From NCBI RefSeq assembly GCF_017094505.1, contig NZ_CP064787.1:2108001-2172000 (forward strand): a DNA stretch of 64,000 nt, in the 5' to 3' direction. A model generated the notes under the pieces. The model was not told where the DNA came from, searched no databases, and was given only the letters and a program-made list of their open reading frames with translations. A program made the position numbers and the translations under genes. Source of the stretch: Halapricum desulfuricans (lineage in GTDB: Archaea; Halobacteriota; Halobacteria; Halobacteriales; Haloarculaceae). Positions within the stretch are counted from its first letter, which is position 1; each line of letters starts with the position of its first letter. Shown piece after piece: positions 61,226 through 64,000 of the stretch.

Positions 61226-62290
61226 ATGGACAACATTCGAACTGGACTCTCGTACGGGGACGCGCTGCTCGTCCCACAGCGATCGCCGGTCGACAGTCGC
61301 AGCGACGTCGACCTCTCGACTCGACTCACACCGGAGATCGAACTGGAAACGCCGCTGCTCTCTGCGCCGATGGACACAGTCACCGAGGCCGAGACGGCGG
61401 TCGCGCTCTCTCGCGCCGGCGGTCTCGGGACGATCCACCGATTTATGACGGTCGAAGAGCAGGTCGCGGCAGTCGAACGGGTCGTCGAGGCTGGCGAGCG
61501 CTGCGGCGCGGCGGTCGGCATCGCGGAAGACACGGTCGCTCGCGCAGACGCCGTGCTCGATGCCGGCGCGTCGCTGGTGATGGTCGACGTCGCACACGGC
61601 CACCTCGAGAAGACGCTTGACGCGGTCGCTAATCTGCGAGACGCGCTCCCCGACGCCGAGATCGTCGCGGGCAACGTCGCGACGAAACAGGGCGTTCGCG
61701 ACCTGGCTACGGCCGGCGCCGACGCGGTCAAGGTCGGGATTGGCCCGGGCAGTCACTGTACGACCCGCCGCGTGGCCGGGGCCGGCGTCCCGCAGCTGAC
61801 GGCCGTCGACGACTGTGCCGACGCGGCCGCACCGCTCGACGTCCCGATCATCGCCGACGGCGGCATCCGCACGTCCGGCGACGCGGTCAAGGCGCTGATG
61901 GCCGGTGCTGACACGGTCATGATGGGCAGCCTCTTCGCCGGGACTGACGAAGCGCCCTCGGAAATCGTCGAGATCGACGGGACGAAGTACAAGCGTTCCC
62001 GTGGGATGGCGACGACTGCCGCCAACGAGAAACGCTCGGACAAGGACACCGACGCGGTCGCACCGGACGCCGACGAGGGCGTCGAGGGGCTGACCGAATA
62101 CAAGGGTCCGCTGGCCGACGTCGTCGAGGAGTTCGCCGCCGGGATACGGTCGGGGCTCTCCTACGTCGGCGGTCACACGATCGAAGACGCGCGCGAACGC
62201 GCCGAGTTCATCCGAGTCGCACCCAGCGCGCAGGACCGCGAGGGCGCGCACGGCGATCACGACTGGGAAACCGTCTCCGCCGACGACTAG
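61226..62290 (+). CDS. CBS-less IMP dehydrogenase/GMP reductase family protein
   Basis: 354 residues from ATG 61226. It is an IMPDH-type barrel ([38 protein letters not shown] with Cys178, [28 protein letters not shown]) but goes straight from [15 protein letters not shown] to the rest of the barrel without the two CBS domains of GuaB. GMP reductases also lack CBS; a GMP reductase or a salvage IMPDH is possible. The flap lacks the usual R-Y motif form of GuaB (here [11 protein letters not shown]). Single gene with own promoter. Confidence 0.85.
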   Translation: MDNIRTGLSYGDALLVPQRSPVDSRSDVDLSTRLTPEIELETPLLSAPMDTVTEAETAVALSRAGGLGTIHRFMTVEEQVAAVERVVEAGERCGAAVGIAEDTVARADAVLDAGASLVMVDVAHGHLEKTLDAVANLRDALPDAEIVAGNVATKQGVRDLATAGADAVKVGIGPGSHCTTRRVAGAGVPQLTAVDDCADAAAPLDVPIIADGGIRTSGDAVKALMAGADTVMMGSLFAGTDEAPSEIVEIDGTKYKRSRGMATTAANEKRSDKDTDAVAPDADEGVEGLTEYKGPLADVVEEFAAGIRSGLSYVGGHTIEDARERAEFIRVAPSAQDREGAHGDHDWETVSADD

Positions 62291-62352
62291 CGTCTCCGGT
62301 CCTCTCCACCCGTGTTGCTGTCACCGATTTACCGCTCCGCGGACTGTCTCGC

Positions 62353-63855
62353 TCACACGAAATCAGATAGTCCGGTCTGTCCGTCGTCCTCCGACTGCTG
62401 ATCGTCACCGTCGGACTTGCCCTGTTCGGAACTGGATGACGTCCCTTCGTCGGACGCTTTCCGGTCCGTCGATCCGGGTTCGCCGGCGATCGACTGCTGG
62501 CCGTCCGTGTCATCGGACGCCACGTCGCTGTCATCGTCGCCGCTGGCGCGTCCGGCGAACGCCTCGCCGCCGGCCTCTGCCGTCCGCTCCTCGCGGAGTT
62601 TTTGCGCGTCCTCGACGATCGACTGGACCTTGTTGGTGTTCTCGCCGCTTCCGGTGACGAAGGAGACGTGGCCGGCGTCGAGGTCGTAGGCGGCGGCCAT
62701 CGCGACGGTCAGTTCGCGGTTCTTGCAGTGGTGGGTCATCGTCGCCAGGAACGGCACGATCTCTCGGCGGGCCGTCGCGATGCTGGTCCCGTTCCTGGTC
62801 GCGATCTGTCGGGCGACGTAATCGCGGGTCTTGCGTGCCCCTTTCGTGCGGCCGAGCTTCGACCAGTACGACGGCGGCCCGTACCGCGTCCATCCGCCTT
62901 TCTGTCCGCCGCGTGCGGCCGCGACGCCAGCCGTCATGTTGTCGCCGGCGTACTTCCAGAAACTGTAGTTCTGGGTGGCCCGGACCCGGCCGAGCCACTG
63001 GTCTGCACGAGCGAGCGCGTCGTAGGCGCGAGCCAGCTCCGGCCCCTCGAAGTCCTTCGGGACGTTGTCCGCGATCCAGTTGATCAGGTCGTCGGGCGTC
63101 TCGTCGACGTCGTAGGACGACTTGAGCGCGGTCTCGGCGTCGCCTTCCTTGATGACTACGTCGAGATACTCGAAGATTCCCTGTGTCGTGTCTCGCTCGC
63201 CGGTGATCACGTCCTCGGCTTCGATCGAATCGCGCCCTTCGGTCAGCGCCTGCAGGTCCTTGATCGCCCCGCGGAGGTCGCCGCTGTTCATCTCGGCGAT
63301 CCGCTCGAGCGCCGCGTCCTCGAACTCGATGTCCTCCTTGCGACAGACGTCCCTGAGCACGGGTACGATCGAGCGCTTGCTCACCTCGCGGAACTCGATC
63401 TCCCGGCAGGCGTTGCGCAGGCCCTTGGACATCTCGTAGAAGTCGTTGGCGATGAGAATCACCGGCTGGTCGGCATCTTTGACCAGCGACGTGACCGCCC
63501 GCGTTCCGCCGCGGTCGGCGTTACCGTGGATGTTGTCGGCCTCGTCCATGATCACCAGCCGCCGGCCGGCGCCACCTTGCGCGAGCGTCCCCGAGCGGGC
63601 CGCCTCGCCGGCGACGCGTTCGATTACGTCCTTCGTGCGCGCGTCGCTCGCGTTGAGTTCGATCGTCGGCCAGCCCTTGTCGCTTGCCAGCGCGTGCGCG
63701 GCCGAGGTCTTTCCGACCCCCGGGGAGCCGTGGAGGACGACCGCCTCGCGGTGGTCTTCCCAGGTGTCGGCCCACTCCTCGAGGGCGTCGCGGGCCTTGT
63801 CGTTACCCCGGACTTCCGCGAGCGTCGACGGCCGGTACTTCTCCGTCCAGTCCAT
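62353..63855 (-). CDS. rfcL: Replication factor C large subunit
   Basis: 500 residues from ATG 63853-63855. AAA+ domain: Walker A GSPGVGKT (43-50), DEAD (104-107, in VIMDEADNIHG), and sensor motifs; DWTEKYRPSTLAEVRGND is the RfcL start. A long acidic, Ser-rich tail (about 400-490) ends in QTGLSDFV, a C-terminal PIP box (Q-x-x-L-x-x-F) for binding the PCNA clamp. It loads PCNA onto DNA together with the small subunits. No intein is present. Confidence 0.95.
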   Translation of the reverse strand: MDWTEKYRPSTLAEVRGNDKARDALEEWADTWEDHREAVVLHGSPGVGKTSAAHALASDKGWPTIELNASDARTKDVIERVAGEAARSGTLAQGGAGRRLVIMDEADNIHGNADRGGTRAVTSLVKDADQPVILIANDFYEMSKGLRNACREIEFREVSKRSIVPVLRDVCRKEDIEFEDAALERIAEMNSGDLRGAIKDLQALTEGRDSIEAEDVITGERDTTQGIFEYLDVVIKEGDAETALKSSYDVDETPDDLINWIADNVPKDFEGPELARAYDALARADQWLGRVRATQNYSFWKYAGDNMTAGVAAARGGQKGGWTRYGPPSYWSKLGRTKGARKTRDYVARQIATRNGTSIATARREIVPFLATMTHHCKNRELTVAMAAAYDLDAGHVSFVTGSGENTNKVQSIVEDAQKLREERTAEAGGEAFAGRASGDDDSDVASDDTDGQQSIAGEPGSTDRKASDEGTSSSSEQGKSDGDDQQSEDDGQTGLSDFV

Positions 63856-63946
63856 TAGAAGGCGAAAGGCGGGTGACGGGGTTAGTGGTTTCGGAGCGTG
63901 GGCCGAGACCGGCGCGGACGCCACACCCGAGGACGGTATCGGGGCG

Positions 63947-64000
63947 ATGGAATCACACCTACCCACAGACGTCCTGTCCTACTCGCTGTCATCGACGTCG
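63947..64000 (+). CDS. Possible start of a gene running off the right edge
   Basis: ATG 63947 opens a frame of 18 codons (MESHLPTDVLSYS...) without stop up to the window end, divergent from rfcL. Too short to identify; no strong promoter is visible. Confidence 0.3.
   Translation, partial: MESHLPTDVLSYSLSSTS

Overview
This window is a piece of a haloarchaeal (class Halobacteria) chromosome. The evidence is the high GC, the very acidic proteins rich in D and E, many leaderless genes with an archaeal TATA box about 25-30 bases upstream, Tat-type secretion signals, and marker families such as RPA/RPAP, archaeal SepF, CdpB-type PRC-barrel, GatE, DUF373, DUF7xxx families, halocyanins and F420 enzymes. 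The GH13 pair with a GfcR-type regulator suggests a sugar-using lineage such as Haloarculaceae, but that placement is a guess.

Layout. 1-16.5 kb: end of an rpa gene and its rpap partner, an XPB/Rad25 helicase, small metabolic enzymes, sepF, isocitrate dehydrogenase, two moeA genes, a GIDE-like membrane protein, Hsp20, an ABC1/UbiB kinase, IMP dehydrogenase and an interrupted gene. 16.5-30 kb: tRNA-Pro(TGG) with a duplicated 3' end; an SDR-DUF35-thiolase group; two tandem GH13 glucosidases with a GfcR-like regulator and the remnant of a third GH13 (TreS-like) gene; Rsm22-like methyltransferase plus prephenate dehydrogenase; heme A synthase; fumarase. 30-42 kb: gatE, a TrmJ-like methyltransferase, an RCK-DHH phosphoesterase beside a CdpB-like cell-division gene, and a full cytochrome bc cluster (DUF7314, DUF7315, cytochrome b C- and N-terminal halves, Rieske, DUF7318, halocyanin, DUF7319, DUF7321). 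42-50 kb: tRNA-Val(TAC) followed by a perfect 116-bp tandem duplication; DUF192, OsmC, a PadR-like regulator, F420:NADP oxidoreductase, NikR, a HiPIP-like lipoprotein, SUI1, a decayed moxR/DUF4129 locus, mer and cofE. 50-52.5 kb: a small AT-richer accessory island with a two-repeat protein of unknown function, an IS6-type transposase remnant and a membrane protein whose end is taken over by transposase DNA, bounded by tRNA-Arg(TCT). 52.6-64 kb: DUF373, trpB, SRPBCC, a second halocyanin, prenyl synthase, hflX, purM, a 39-residue zinc-finger protein, a J-domain/ferredoxin fusion, a CBS-less IMPDH paralogue and rfcL.

Most genes are housekeeping. Working groups are: the respiratory module (bc complex, halocyanins, heme A synthase, DUF420); F420 metabolism (cofE, mer, F420:NADP oxidoreductase); replication and repair (RPA, Rad25, RfcL); cell division (SepF, CdpB-like); and sugar breakdown (GH13 pair plus regulator).

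The most unusual signal is that all three tRNA genes in the window are followed, 116-121 bp downstream, by a partial copy of their own 3' end embedded in a hairpin-like repeat. Two of these copies share the same altered T-loop (GGTTCACAATCC instead of GGTTCAAATCC). The second strong signal is a pair of halocyanin genes 16 kb apart that are almost identical over about 428 bp but differ completely at their ends, which looks like gene conversion.
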